Source: Thalassiosira profunda | Lineage: Eukaryota; Bacillariophyta; Thalassiosirophyceae; Thalassiosirales; Thalassiosiraceae | DNA: 11,557 nucleotides | NCBI GenBank assembly: GCA_036939355.1 | Contig: JALLAP010000601.1 | Span: 1 to 11,557 of the forward strand | Reading direction: 5' to 3' | Shown here: positions 1 to 7,474 of the stretch, piece after piece | How the letters are laid out: each line of letters opens with the position of its first letter | Numbering within the stretch: the stretch's first letter is position 1 | Made by a program: the position numbers and the translations under genes | The notes under the pieces: generated by a model | Seen by the model: only the letters and a program-made list of their open reading frames with translations | Databases searched by the model: none | What the model was told of the DNA's origin: nothing

Positions 1-2
1 CG

Positions 3-119
3 CTGATGAACCTGGCGGCGGCGGTGGAGGTGTTGGACGACGGGACGGCGCGGCCGGCGGGCAACGGAGGGGGCGGCGGCGAGGACGGAGGGGATGCCTT
101 TGGCTTCTTCGATTCATAG
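3..119 (+). CDS. C-terminal end of an unidentified protein (5' end outside window)
   Basis: The frame starting at position 3 is open from the window edge to a TAG at 117-119 and gives 38 residues. The start is a leucine/alanine/valine-rich stretch (LMNLAAAVEVLDDGT), then a glycine-rich low-complexity linker with acidic residues, then a hydrophobic-acidic tail ending FGFFDS. I prefer this frame because the alternative open frame is almost purely arginine and glycine, as expected of a shadow of GC-rich coding DNA. No family can be recognised from so short a fragment. The gene converges on the broken glycosyltransferase gene at 337-2668. Confidence 0.5.
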   Translation: MMNLAAAVEVLDDGTARPAGNGGGGGEDGGDAFGFFDS

Positions 120-336
120 CCGGGGAATTGCATGAATCGAAGGATCTGTACATATGATGTGATCGCACCGCGGAAAGACGAGAGTCTGCGCATAGGATCA
201 CGACAGCTACCAAAACGATGCCGGATAATTCTAGCTAAAGAAAGAAGGTCAACGATAGATCAACGCGCTCTGTCTCCTGAACTCAGACTGTTCAACCCTG
301 TGTGTATCGAGAGAAAAATTTATTGCCCTCTCATAA
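120..336. other. Convergent intergenic region
   Basis: This stretch of about 217 bases lies between the ends of two convergent genes. It should hold both 3' untranslated regions and polyadenylation sites. It is more AT-rich toward its right end (about 310-345) than the flanking genes. A 75-codon ORF from 132 has no recognisable protein character and I do not call it. I see no RNA gene or mobile element here. Confidence 0.4.
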
Positions 337-1812
337 TTAATTATCTCGCAGCCATCTAAGGATATCCACGCCTTCGTCAATCCCGGTGTGTGGGTTCAGA
401 AGAGGCGAATCATAAACCTCAAGACTCTTCCATCGTTGCGATAAGCTCGTGATCCAGGGGGTTAGATGCGAGGAATTGAAAATAAAGGCTTTTCTGGCTG
501 ACAATGTAGGCCATAGAGCAAATGTTGATGTGCCGGATACACTCATTCGCTTCGATTTCGCAAGGCGAGTCCATCGTCTTCTGGCTGGTTGAACACTTCA
601 ACTCTAGACGCAGGAAACGCTGTCTTCAGTGTGCCGACCAAATCATTCACAATTGTTTGACAGCTGGGGCCAAAGCGGGTTTCATTGGCGGAGCCAAACG
701 GCTCAGTGACGATTCCGATTGTGGCGTTCAACTCTCTCGACAACGTGCCATCTGTGTCATTGAGATCGAGACCGTACTCCTCCCGGATCAGGCGCACATA
801 TGTCGAATGCGGCAAGAAACCGTACGCTCCATGTTTCGTCTCCAACAGGTCTCCGCAGCGTATGTGAATAGCAACGTCAGGCACTGGGACCACGTCTGGT
901 ACCATTGCAGTAGTCACTTGTTGCAAGTCGTCACGTATCCAATCAGCAGCCTGTTCAAAGCTTTGCCCTCCGCAAGTGTGCGGGTAGTCGGATGTGCAGG
1001 TGTTGCAAATGGTTCGCAGTGTTGACGTCGTGTTCACAGGACGGGGTCTCTCGAATGATGACTTGTGAAGCTCGTAGAGGGAATGCAATATCGTACCCGT
1101 GTGCGATGACATGCATCTCCACTCTAATGGCACACCTGCCGATCCGGCCAACAACCACATCATGTATATCAGAGGCAGCTGATTGCCCAAACGAAGATCA
1201 TCGCATGTCAAGAACGAGTAAGATACCCTCCCATTGGGAGGTAGATGTGTGTTCTGAAGTACGTCGCAGGGCCTTTCCACCGGACGTATTCTGCCTTTAG
1301 GCTTGCCTCCGTTCAAATGGTGGACCCCGAATGTGCCCCTCTTGGCTTGACGCATTTCAATTTCGCAGCGAGACAGCTGATCTCCGAACTGATTCAAGTA
1401 CGCTGTCGCCAACATCTCCTTCAATCGTTCGGTGTCTTTGCGTGCTCGCTCGCTCACCCACAGATGCGCTACGAATTCCGTCGACCGATCGGATATTTGC
1501 AGACACTCCTCCTCGTGCCCCTCAGCCCACGCGACCATCTCGAGTAGATTCGACAAGTCGTCTGCCAACGGGATGTAGTGTACCCACGGGAGCAGCAGAT
1601 CCTCCATTGCCCAGGAAGTTTTTGTAGGATTTGGCATCATCACGATAGAATTCGAGTAGAGCATCCACTTCAACCCCGTCGCGACATCGTTCCCCTCCAC
1701 GCTCAACAGATATTTGTATCGACTCATCTCGCCCTGACTCATTCTCTCTCGTAGAACCACTTGGTTGGCAAGAGCAGTTCTCTGGTATGGCGGGATGTTT
1801 GTGAAACCAACG

Positions 1813-1940
1813 TCGACAACAGAAGGGTCGTGATTGAGCCATGACTTCAGTTTCTGGACTCTCTTCCCGGTGACCGCGCCTCGCCAGACAACCGCTGGCA
1901 ATTTCTCCTCCCACGGCACCTCCATATCTTTCAGCACATA
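1813..1940 (-). repeat. Inverted near-identical tract shared with 9237-9364
   Basis: On the minus strand, these 128 bases match 9237-9364 on the plus strand with only two mismatches by my reading, both at third codon positions. They encode the GT90 segment from YVLKDMEVPW through WRGAVTGKR to HDPSVVD. Flanking coding sequence of the same two genes differs clearly more often, so this may be a gene-conversion tract. Confidence 0.7.
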
Positions 1941-2043
1941 TTCTCTGTGATACGTGTCAACGTCGTTGTAGTGGCGATTGATATTGAGCGGCCATATAAT
2001 GGGCTGCATCCCAACGGCTTCTGCCACCCCCATTCTCGTTTTG

Positions 2044-2134
2044 CTGTGTGTTGGGGGAGGCAATTCATCAGCCCTCAGAATCATTTGCAACAAGCTTGTA
2101 TACGAGCGTCGCACGAACACAACAAGATACTCAC
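2044..2134 (-). other. Spliceosomal intron in GT90 copy 1 (91 nt)
   Basis: Read on the minus strand, the exon ends ...CCGTTGATTAG and the intron opens GTGAGTATC and closes CCAACACACAG before CAAAACGAG. Splicing is phase 2: AG plus C makes a serine codon, giving ...LSMPLISKTRMG. The paralogue has an intron at exactly the same place and phase, with an almost identical acceptor (68 nt). Without splicing, the upstream frame meets a TGA at 2131-2133. Confidence 0.85.
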
Positions 2135-2416
2135 CTAATCAACGGCATTGAAAGACGTGGGTAATTGCTCTCATCTCCAAAACGGAACAAGGCTCTTGTG
2201 GATTCGTCCACGGTGGCGGCTCGGCGAAGGGTATCGTAAGCATCCGTGCAGTACCTCCAGACGCTAACCCTAACTTTGTTCTCTTCTGTTAAGTCACAAT
2301 CCTGGAGAGCCTGTAGCGAAATAACGGTATCCTTGCCAATCGTGGGGCCATGTGCCGACACGCAACCAGTCTCCCAGGTAATACTTGAATCGCTGTTCCA
2401 CGCTTGGAAACTGGTA

Positions 2417-2460
2417 CTCGCCCGGGCTCTCGTCCGGGCTACTCTCGCCCGGGCTCTCGC
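2417..2460 (-). repeat. Short tandem repeat (CCCGGGCGAGAG-like) in the stem of copy 1
   Basis: Several near-copies of a unit reading CCCGGGCGAGAG on the coding (minus) strand, with CCCGGACGAGAG and AGTAG variants, encode GESPGESSPDESPGEY. The paralogue has only GESLDEY at this place, so copy 1 carries 9 extra residues (27 nt). The position is just after the membrane anchor, in the flexible stem, where length changes are tolerated. Confidence 0.7.
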
Positions 2461-2668
2461 CCAAGAATTGATGGCTGCTTGCAGTTGTGGCAAGGATCAC
2501 ACAGAGGGCCGCGATTGCTGACAGTAGCAGGGCGGCGGCCGGCGCCCGACGATGGGGAGAGCGATCCTTCTTCGACGGTGCCATTGTTTCCGTCGGTCGG
2601 CGATTTTCCATCGCCGCTCCTGGCGCGGCCGGGCGTTGCTTCCGAGGCGACGATCTCCGGACAATCAT

Positions 2669-3055
2669 GATGCCCGCAGCGGCCTCTGCGTGCCACGCCG
2701 AGAGACCAAGCCTCGCCCAACCGATCCAACCCACCCATAAAGTGAGGACTACCCTCGCCCATCCCGTGTCGAGAGGAGCTGACAGAAAGAACCCCTCGAG
2801 TTGGCGACGCGGATACTACTTACACGATAGGTACCTGAGATCCGCCGCTCTTTGTCTTCGGTCTCAAGTCTCAATCGACCACGCACCTCAAAATGGTGCA
2901 CCTCCCGCTCCCCTCCACCCACCTCCCCGCCCCTTCGCGCCTATACTTTGTTGTTGTCCTGCACGCCCCTGCTTCCTCCTAACCGCCGCCATTGCAGGAC
3001 GCTAGCTGTTTTTTTTTGCCGACGAGGGGAGTAGTGCACATCTTGTGACGTAAAG
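2669..3055. promoter_or_regulatory. Divergent upstream region between GT90 copy 1 and the sulfotransferase-like gene
   Basis: About 390 bases separate the two divergent starts. The left part (2669-2738) is still closely similar to the 5' region of the paralogue at 7475-7533, so it was duplicated with the gene. An out-of-frame ATG at 2738 and a longer overlapping upstream ORF from 2762 lie before the copy 1 start. At 2781-2793 sits GACAGAAAGAACC, the reverse complement of a 13-mer also found upstream of the paralogue. The palindrome AGGTACCT is at 2829-2836. From about 2885 to 3000 the plus strand is strongly pyrimidine-rich, followed by a run of nine T at 3009-3017, likely the core promoter and 5' UTR of the + strand gene. 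Confidence 0.5.
2781..2793 (-). promoter_or_regulatory. Conserved 13-mer GGTTCTTTCTGTC upstream of copy 1
   Basis: The minus strand reads GGTTCTTTCTGTC, identical to 7429-7441 upstream of the paralogous fusion gene. It is followed in each copy by less similar sequence of different length, then by the conserved ATGGG segment. It may be a transcription start or factor site retained after duplication. Function is inferred from conservation alone. Confidence 0.4.
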
Positions 3056-4333
3056 ATGGCGAGCCCCAGTCCTCGGCGCCAGCCACTTGCAATGACGCAA
3101 TCGCCTACTGCAAATGAAAACGGCAGTCCGCGGAGTGCGCTGGAGGTGCAGACAGCGCCGCTCCTCTTTCCGCGTGGCAGCCCTCGCAGGTCGCCAGTTT
3201 CGCATTCGCCTGCAAACTCCAAAGGGTGGAAGGGGCTCGCGCCCGCCGCTATCTTTCTCGCTGCTTTCATCGTCTCGGCGGTTGACAATATACGCCTGCG
3301 GAGTGGTGGCAATTATTCACGAGCATCTGTGACCGAACGGAGTCCGCGGGTTGGTGGCAACTATTCACAAACATCTGCAACCGACCGGAGCCCGCGGAGT
3401 AATGGCCAGGCAACCCGTCGTGCCTACTCAATTCTGCCGCGGACAATCTTCTCCGTCATCGGGCTTGAGAGCTCAGGCACGCAGTTCGTGTCCAAAATCA
3501 TTGAGGACGCACTGGCAACAAACAGTCAATACAATTACGAGGGGCCGTATCGGGAAGGATCGGCGCCCTGCATTGAGATGTGCACTGACGAGTCGGACGA
3601 ATGTCTCGTGAAGAAATCGATTGCGGAGGGCCACGAATGCGTCGAAGCAAACGAAATACAGGTGCAGCACTTTTCCCTGCCCTGGGGTGGCAGTTGCCAG
3701 GAACATCCGAACCCACCGGTAGTGGATGTCGTCTTACCACCGCAGTGCGTGAGGAACCAAACCAGTCTAACCGAAAAGAAAGAGTGCAGTGCCATGGCAA
3801 AAGACATTTGGGGCGTGCAGCTGAACGGAACGGCCATGAAGTACCCAACCCGATATCAGCTGGACATTGTCAAGTCGAAGGAGTGGTACGATGCCCACGG
3901 GGTGGAACAGGTGTTTGTGATCGTCGTGAGAGACGACAAGATATCATTTGCGGCGCGCGGCAGCTCGCACTGCACCGATACAGAATTGAGGCAGCGAGAG
4001 GAGGACGTGGGAATGCAAATTATTATCAACGCAATCAACAAATACATTCTGAAGGATGGAGAAGAAACGCTTTCTCAAGATACACTGCAGCCTTGGGCTG
4101 CAAAGCAGTATCAGGGAGAGGGCGGCATGCGACGAAGATTGAGTGCAATCCCGTCCAACGATGGCGTAGTGGTGGTATCGTACGAATCTCTCGTGAAGCT
4201 CGGCCCCGCGTACGTACGAATGATGTATCAAGCCCTCGGGATTCTATCGGATTTCATGCCCGACGTCAAAGACTCCAATGCAAAGTATCTGAAAGATAAC
4301 AACAAGAAGCCAGTGAGAGGGTGGTGGAACTAG
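3056..4333 (+). CDS. Putative sulfotransferase-like type II membrane protein
   Basis: The 425-residue protein starts at an ATG with A at -3, and an in-frame TAG at 3032-3034 supports this start. Residues 1-60 are a cytosolic-type tail rich in SP/SPR motifs. Residues about 61-76 (LAPAAIFLAAFIVSAV) form a single membrane anchor. A stem with two 16-residue tandem repeats follows (about 84-115). The catalytic-type region begins with IFSVIGLESSGTQFVSKII (131-149), which resembles the PAPS-binding P-loop of sulfotransferases with SSGT in place of KTGT/RSGT. Later VIVVRDDKISFAARGS (288-303) resembles the 3'-phosphate site, and VVVVSYESLVK (371-381) resembles a core strand. Several cysteines suggest a lumenal, disulfide-bonded fold. 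By family knowledge it would move sulfate from PAPS to a glycan or protein in the Golgi. It could instead be another P-loop transferase. It is divergent from copy 1 and convergent, with a 75-nt gap, to the gene at 4409. Confidence 0.7.
   Translation: MASPSPRRQPLAMTQSPTANENGSPRSALEVQTAPLLFPRGSPRRSPVSHSPANSKGWKGLAPAAIFLAAFIVSAVDNIRLRSGGNYSRASVTERSPRVGGNYSQTSATDRSPRSNGQATRRAYSILPRTIFSVIGLESSGTQFVSKIIEDALATNSQYNYEGPYREGSAPCIEMCTDESDECLVKKSIAEGHECVEANEIQVQHFSLPWGGSCQEHPNPPVVDVVLPPQCVRNQTSLTEKKECSAMAKDIWGVQLNGTAMKYPTRYQLDIVKSKEWYDAHGVEQVFVIVVRDDKISFAARGSSHCTDTELRQREEDVGMQIIINAINKYILKDGEETLSQDTLQPWAAKQYQGEGGMRRRLSAIPSNDGVVVVSYESLVKLGPAYVRMMYQALGILSDFMPDVKDSNAKYLKDNNKKPVRGWWN
3305..3400 (+). repeat. 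Two tandem 48-nt units encoding a 16-residue stem repeat
   Basis: The units at 3305-3352 and 3353-3400 encode GGNYSRASVTERSPRV and GGNYSQTSATDRSPRS. Each holds an N-Y-S glycosylation sequon. They lie just beyond the predicted membrane anchor, in the stem linking it to the catalytic region. Because the nucleotide sequences have diverged while the pattern is kept, this is probably not a very recent duplication. Confidence 0.8.
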
Positions 4334-4408
4334 ATCGCACTGAGAGCGTTCTCGTTGGAAGCATCAGAGATGATTTAACGCTATGAGTTGCAATCAGCAT
4401 CCGAGTAT

Positions 4409-5788
4409 CTACTGTCGATGATCGAGATCGCAAAGAATGGCCTTCATCAGCATCGTATTTGTTTCATTCCCAAAGTGTCTCATATCGCTTGGCGTTTTGG
4501 GGTCGTCCTCTCGATCGAGCGACAATGCGTCGATGGGCGTGGGAAGTATCCCCAATGACGACTCGTCGCCTCCGCGCTTTGTCGCCTCGTCCATCACTAT
4601 CTGCTTCGCGATTCTGTTCAGCTCTCTTACGCGCACCTGCGTCATGCTCCACTTCCGCTCGTCCCTGCCCAGATCTTTGTAGTTGAAGGGGTGCACCGCA
4701 GTGGTGGGCGCGAAAAAGTGCCGTTGTTGATCTCTTGTCCTCGCCGGTATGTATTGCAGCAATCTCCGAAAGTTGTCTCTAAAGTCATGTATGGATCCAT
4801 ATGCCGCCTCCCATAACCCGGAGGGATTGAATATCACCACGTCCTCCGTGGCATTTTGCAATTCCCCTGCGTAGGCGTCGAAGGTGGTTGTATTTTGCAG
4901 CGTCTGCTTGATTTGCGAACATCGCACATTGTCTGTACGGTACTGGTTGGCCTTTCGTAGTTCCCAGAGGAGGTGCTGGCACATGTAATGCGGCTGTGAG
5001 TCCCCGATGATCGCGACTGTGTATTCCGGCGCACGTATTGATGGCGGGCAGGGATGCCTCAACTCGTTCAGCACGTTGTCGACGACGAGGTAGTCCGGAC
5101 CCCAGCTTTCATCGTGGCTTTTCCTCACAAGCCACTGCTCCCCAGAACCACTGCTCAGATCGTGCCAGTTCCAAGGGCGGCGAAATCGCGGGTATCCGAG
5201 GAAGCTGCACCTCTTCGATGGGAAATCACACAACGCACTCTCTTCGTCCGCGTACTCGACCCGCCAGTGCACCTCGAAACAAAGATCCTCTTCCTCGAAT
5301 GCGGATGGCGGGCGGATGAACAGCTGGAAAGACGTCTCCCACAGCCTTCCTGCGAGCTTGGGTTCGCCCACCTGCCTGAAGTCGCCGGATCCCTCGTTCT
5401 CGTGTTGGTCGGACAGGAGCGCAACTTTTGCAATTGCGTTCTCCGGATTCCTTCTGTTCTCCTTGCCACATTTCCCATCGCTAGGATATCCCCAAACCGT
5501 GGCCATTACGATTGGGCGCGGATATTGGCTGACGACTGTCAAGATGCCATCCTTTGCAGCCGCGGTGGACGGCACATCGGAGTCGCCTTTCATGGACAGG
5601 ACCAGCAGCAGGACGAGGGCTGCGAAAAGGAGGAACAGCCGCCAATAGCCTGCGCCGCCTCGATATCGCCGAAAAGAGATGTCATCGTAGGAATTGCTTG
5701 CAGTGGCAACATCGCTGGCTGCGCCATAGCGCGGCGACGATCGGCGCCTCATGTCGAAGAGTGATGCCAAGCTCGCCCTCAGGGCCAT
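4409..5788 (-). CDS. Type II membrane PC-esterase/SGNH-fold protein, putative glycan O-acyltransferase
   Basis: I place the start at the ATG at 5788 (A at -3, G at +4); upstream in frame are only a GTG and then TGA stops. This gives 459 residues. After a basic serine-rich tail comes one strong anchor, about residues 49-66 (WRLFLLFAALVLLLVLSM). Residues about 80-240 may be an NXPE-like beta domain. The esterase-type domain starts at about 258 with VAIIGDSQPHYMC, whose GDS (262-264) supplies the nucleophile serine. Near the C-terminus DMRH (435-438) fits the DxxH motif of PC-esterase (TBL/CASD1/NXPE-type) proteins, so the Ser-His-Asp set appears complete. Related enzymes O-acetylate polysaccharides or glycans in the Golgi. 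Asparagine-glycosylation sequons (NTT, NAT) fit a lumenal domain. Substrate and acyl donor cannot be told from sequence. The neighbours are a sulfotransferase-like gene (convergent) and a methyltransferase (same strand, upstream). Confidence 0.7.
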   Translation of the reverse strand: MALRASLASLFDMRRRSSPRYGAASDVATASNSYDDISFRRYRGGAGYWRLFLLFAALVLLLVLSMKGDSDVPSTAAAKDGILTVVSQYPRPIVMATVWGYPSDGKCGKENRRNPENAIAKVALLSDQHENEGSGDFRQVGEPKLAGRLWETSFQLFIRPPSAFEEEDLCFEVHWRVEYADEESALCDFPSKRCSFLGYPRFRRPWNWHDLSSGSGEQWLVRKSHDESWGPDYLVVDNVLNELRHPCPPSIRAPEYTVAIIGDSQPHYMCQHLLWELRKANQYRTDNVRCSQIKQTLQNTTTFDAYAGELQNATEDVVIFNPSGLWEAAYGSIHDFRDNFRRLLQYIPARTRDQQRHFFAPTTAVHPFNYKDLGRDERKWSMTQVRVRELNRIAKQIVMDEATKRGGDESSLGILPTPIDALSLDREDDPKTPSDMRHFGNETNTMLMKAILCDLDHRQ

Positions 5789-6258
5789 CGTCACCCATCA
5801 CCATCACCCATCAGATGCAGTCCGTACCTCGGCGTCAGCGAACGAAGATTCAGGCTACCACAGTGGCGCGCAGAGGTTTGGGCTCCGCTACACTGGAGGC
5901 GCCACAACAGCCAGCCAGCCGCTCGGAGTGCAAGGCGATGAGTGCAGGAGGCTCGGGGCGGGTTGGTTGGGTATTTTGGGGAGCTGGTGGGAGCTGGTGT
6001 GTTTGCGGGGGTTAGCTATTTTACGTACCTATGGAAGTAGCCGTAGGTACCTCCTCTTTGCTCAGGCATTGATGCTCATCCGGCAGGCCGTTCCGTCGTC
6101 GAGGCCGGTGCATCTCACACACATCTGCTACGTTTCTGCGTTGCAGCTCCGCCGCGTCCACCCGCGGGTGCGGCTCCCTATCTTTTACACCATACAGGAG
6201 TGCGTAGCACGTCTTCTCGCAGCAGAGCCTGGCGAAGTAGCCGCCTTTTGCCTTCCAC
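5789..6258. other. Intergenic region between two tandem minus-strand genes
   Basis: About 470 bases hold the 3' untranslated region of the methyltransferase (right side) and the promoter and 5' leader of the O-acyltransferase-like gene (left side). Just upstream of the start are short CATCAC/CATCCC iterations (about 5788-5812). A G/T-rich patch lies at about 5955-6012, and an inverted repeat built on TACCTA/TAGGTA at 6025-6050. ORFs here lack protein character. I see no RNA gene. Confidence 0.4.
6025..6050. promoter_or_regulatory. Inverted repeat GTACCTA / TAGGTAC
   Basis: GTACCTA at 6025-6031 and its perfect reverse complement TAGGTAC at 6044-6050 are separated by 12 bases. This spacing suits a dimeric DNA-binding protein better than a transcript hairpin. 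It lies about 240-260 nt upstream of the ATG at 5788. The same core recurs in the other upstream regions of the window. Confidence 0.35.
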
Positions 6259-7131
6259 TCAGCGCCCCGGGTTGTTCGTTACCAACACGCCCACCGACTG
6301 ATACCCGTAGTGCTTGTGCCTCTTCTTTGAATGAGGCGCATGGTAACATAGATACTCGTACCGCAGGCCGAAGCGCCCCGCGATCTCGGTCCAGGCCCGG
6401 TACTCGCCGTCCATCCAGCCCTCATAGTTCCAATACTCGTCGAAGACAATGACCGATCCCTTCTGCAGTAGCTTTTTCTCGCAGAGGAGTTCCAAAAACG
6501 TCAAAGTGGAGGAGTACAGGTCAGCGTCGGCGTGCACGAAGGCCACCGGTGCGGTCCCGTGCTCGTCCCCGCTCAGGAACGACGGCAGGCTTTCGTGGAA
6601 CCAGCCCTTATGGAACTTGATGCCAGAGGTGGCGTCAGGAATCTTTCCGCCGGTACAAAAGGCGCCCTTGCTATGCAGGGGCCGATCGTCCGCGCCCACC
6701 TGGCCGTTGATCCAGTCCTCCGGCAATCCCTCGAAGGAATCGAAGCCGTGAAAGGTGGTGTAGGGCGAGCCGTCCAGGGGTTTGCCCATGCCACCGCTGA
6801 TGCCCCGGGATCGATCAGTCTCTTCCACCGATCGGAGATATGTTGCCATCCGCAACAAATCCTTCCCTTCGTGCACGCCAAAGTCGAGAAACTGCGCGTT
6901 CGGGAAGCGTCGTTTCAGCACCATGGACTTGTCGATGCCGACGCGGAGAAGGCCCACCCGGTCTCTGATCTGTATGGCGGGGCGCATCTTCTTCGATCGT
7001 TGATTGGAAGCATCGCCGTCGTCCAGCAGCAGCAGCTCCTTTCTGTAGAATTCCAGGCAATCCTCCCGAAGCCACGAGTCCGTCGCCGATGCCGAGCCAT
7101 CTCTCGCCTCGCGTCTTTCGGGGTCGTCCAT
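6259..7131 (-). CDS. TylF/MycF-family SAM-dependent O-methyltransferase
   Basis: I set the start at the ATG at 7131 (MDDPERRE), giving 290 residues; the codon before it is GTG. No signal peptide or membrane segment is evident. The SAM-binding motif is FLDFGVHEGKDL (about 81-92), followed by FHGFDSFEGLPEDW (127-140), the characteristic post-I segment of TylF/MycF-type sugar O-methyltransferases. HADADLYSST (200-209) and FDEYWNYEGW (230-239) carry the acidic residues that in this family bind the metal next to the sugar hydroxyls. GEYRAWTE follows, as usual in the family. Known members methylate sugar hydroxyls in macrolide biosynthesis; relatives act on other small molecules. In this neighbourhood a role in methyl-sugar formation, possibly on a nucleotide sugar since the protein looks soluble, is plausible but inferred. 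It is divergent from the sulfotransferase-GT90 gene. Confidence 0.85.
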   Translation of the reverse strand: MDDPERREARDGSASATDSWLREDCLEFYRKELLLLDDGDASNQRSKKMRPAIQIRDRVGLLRVGIDKSMVLKRRFPNAQFLDFGVHEGKDLLRMATYLRSVEETDRSRGISGGMGKPLDGSPYTTFHGFDSFEGLPEDWINGQVGADDRPLHSKGAFCTGGKIPDATSGIKFHKGWFHESLPSFLSGDEHGTAPVAFVHADADLYSSTLTFLELLCEKKLLQKGSVIVFDEYWNYEGWMDGEYRAWTEIAGRFGLRYEYLCYHAPHSKKRHKHYGYQSVGVLVTNNPGR

Positions 7132-7428
7132 CACCTACCCATCAGTTTGCAATTACATAAAATTACGTGTGTTTCTGACCAGCTGCGCTCCCGCGTCGTG
7201 GCATAAACAAGGAGGAATACCTATCGGCAGCGACGGCGGCGTTATGTAGGTAGGTCCGCGAGGGCGGCGAGGATAAGCGGGGAGAGTGATGGATTGGGGT
7301 GGGCCGCCCGCGCGCGGGCGCCTGGGGGGGGGCGACAGAGAAATCAGAAAACTGATTACTGATTCCTCTGTATTAATCTACGTAGGAATTCGACCAGATT
7401 TTTTAGGGGGAAGAGGGCGGGAAAAGGC

Positions 7429-7441
7429 GGTTCTTTCTGTC
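7429..7441 (+). promoter_or_regulatory. Conserved 13-mer GGTTCTTTCTGTC upstream of copy 2
   Basis: Identical to the minus-strand sequence at 2781-2793 upstream of the paralogue, and in the same orientation relative to the gene. It lies about 93 nt before the preferred ATG. The sequence between it and the conserved ATGGG segment differs in length (about 33 versus 42 nt), which makes the exact match stand out. Confidence 0.4.
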
Positions 7442-7474
7442 TCGGCTGAAGGGCGGAGGAGAGGTGGTTGGGTT

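Larger units (their letters stand above)
337..2668 (-). pseudogene. Broken GT90 (CAP10-like) glycosyltransferase with a C-terminal fucosyltransferase-like domain (copy 1)
   Basis: This is the inverted paralogue of the gene at 7534-9842. The preferred start is the ATG at 2668 (MIVRRSS), with A at -3. The product opens with a basic N-terminus and one membrane anchor (APAAALLLSAIAALCVIL), as in type II Golgi enzymes. A GT90 part follows, split by the intron at 2044-2134. It shows WRGAVTGKR, KYLLSVEGNDVATGLKWML and PWVHYIPLADDLSNL, all typical of CAP10/GT90. From about 1361 down, a second domain begins (CDDLRLGNQLPL), with HIRCGD at 849-866, a motif of fucosyltransferase-like GT-B enzymes, and SGTSTFALWP after the second break. 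Two lesions disrupt the frame. At about 2352-2371 some 38 nt are missing relative to the paralogue, shifting the frame after YYLGDW. At about 570-575 the frame shifts again after EDD, so the in-frame stop at 543-545 is premature; homologous-looking protein continues to a stop at 337. No plausible intron repairs either break. It could still yield partial proteins, or be partly an assembly error. Confidence 0.75.

Noticed and set aside
529..590. A short intron repairing the second frame break of copy 1
   Set aside because: The only GT...AG pair that fits would be about 47 nt and would remove conserved residues; no good donor is present.
2294..2380. An intron explaining the frame change after YYLGDW in copy 1
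   Set aside because: The aligned protein resumes within about 20 nt, too short for an intron, and the paralogue has uninterrupted coding sequence there.
2246..2521. Plus-strand ORF with an ALVRATLARALAQ repeat
   Set aside because: The repeat is the antisense reading of the minisatellite in copy 1.
3601..4299. 232-codon ORF in a second plus frame
   Set aside because: Shadow frame of the sulfotransferase-like gene, with arginine-rich composition and no motif.
5054..5764. 236-codon plus-strand ORF
   Set aside because: It lies entirely antisense to the PC-esterase-like gene, which has a clear anchor and GDS/DxxH motifs.
5789..5794. GTG start for the PC-esterase-like gene at 5794, and similar GTG starts at 7134 and 11118
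   Set aside because: The organism appears eukaryotic and a well-placed ATG lies just downstream in each case (5788, 7131 and 11058).
5788..5812. CATCAC iterations resembling a polyhistidine tag
   Set aside because: They lie in the leader before the ATG on the opposite strand and look like a simple chance repeat.
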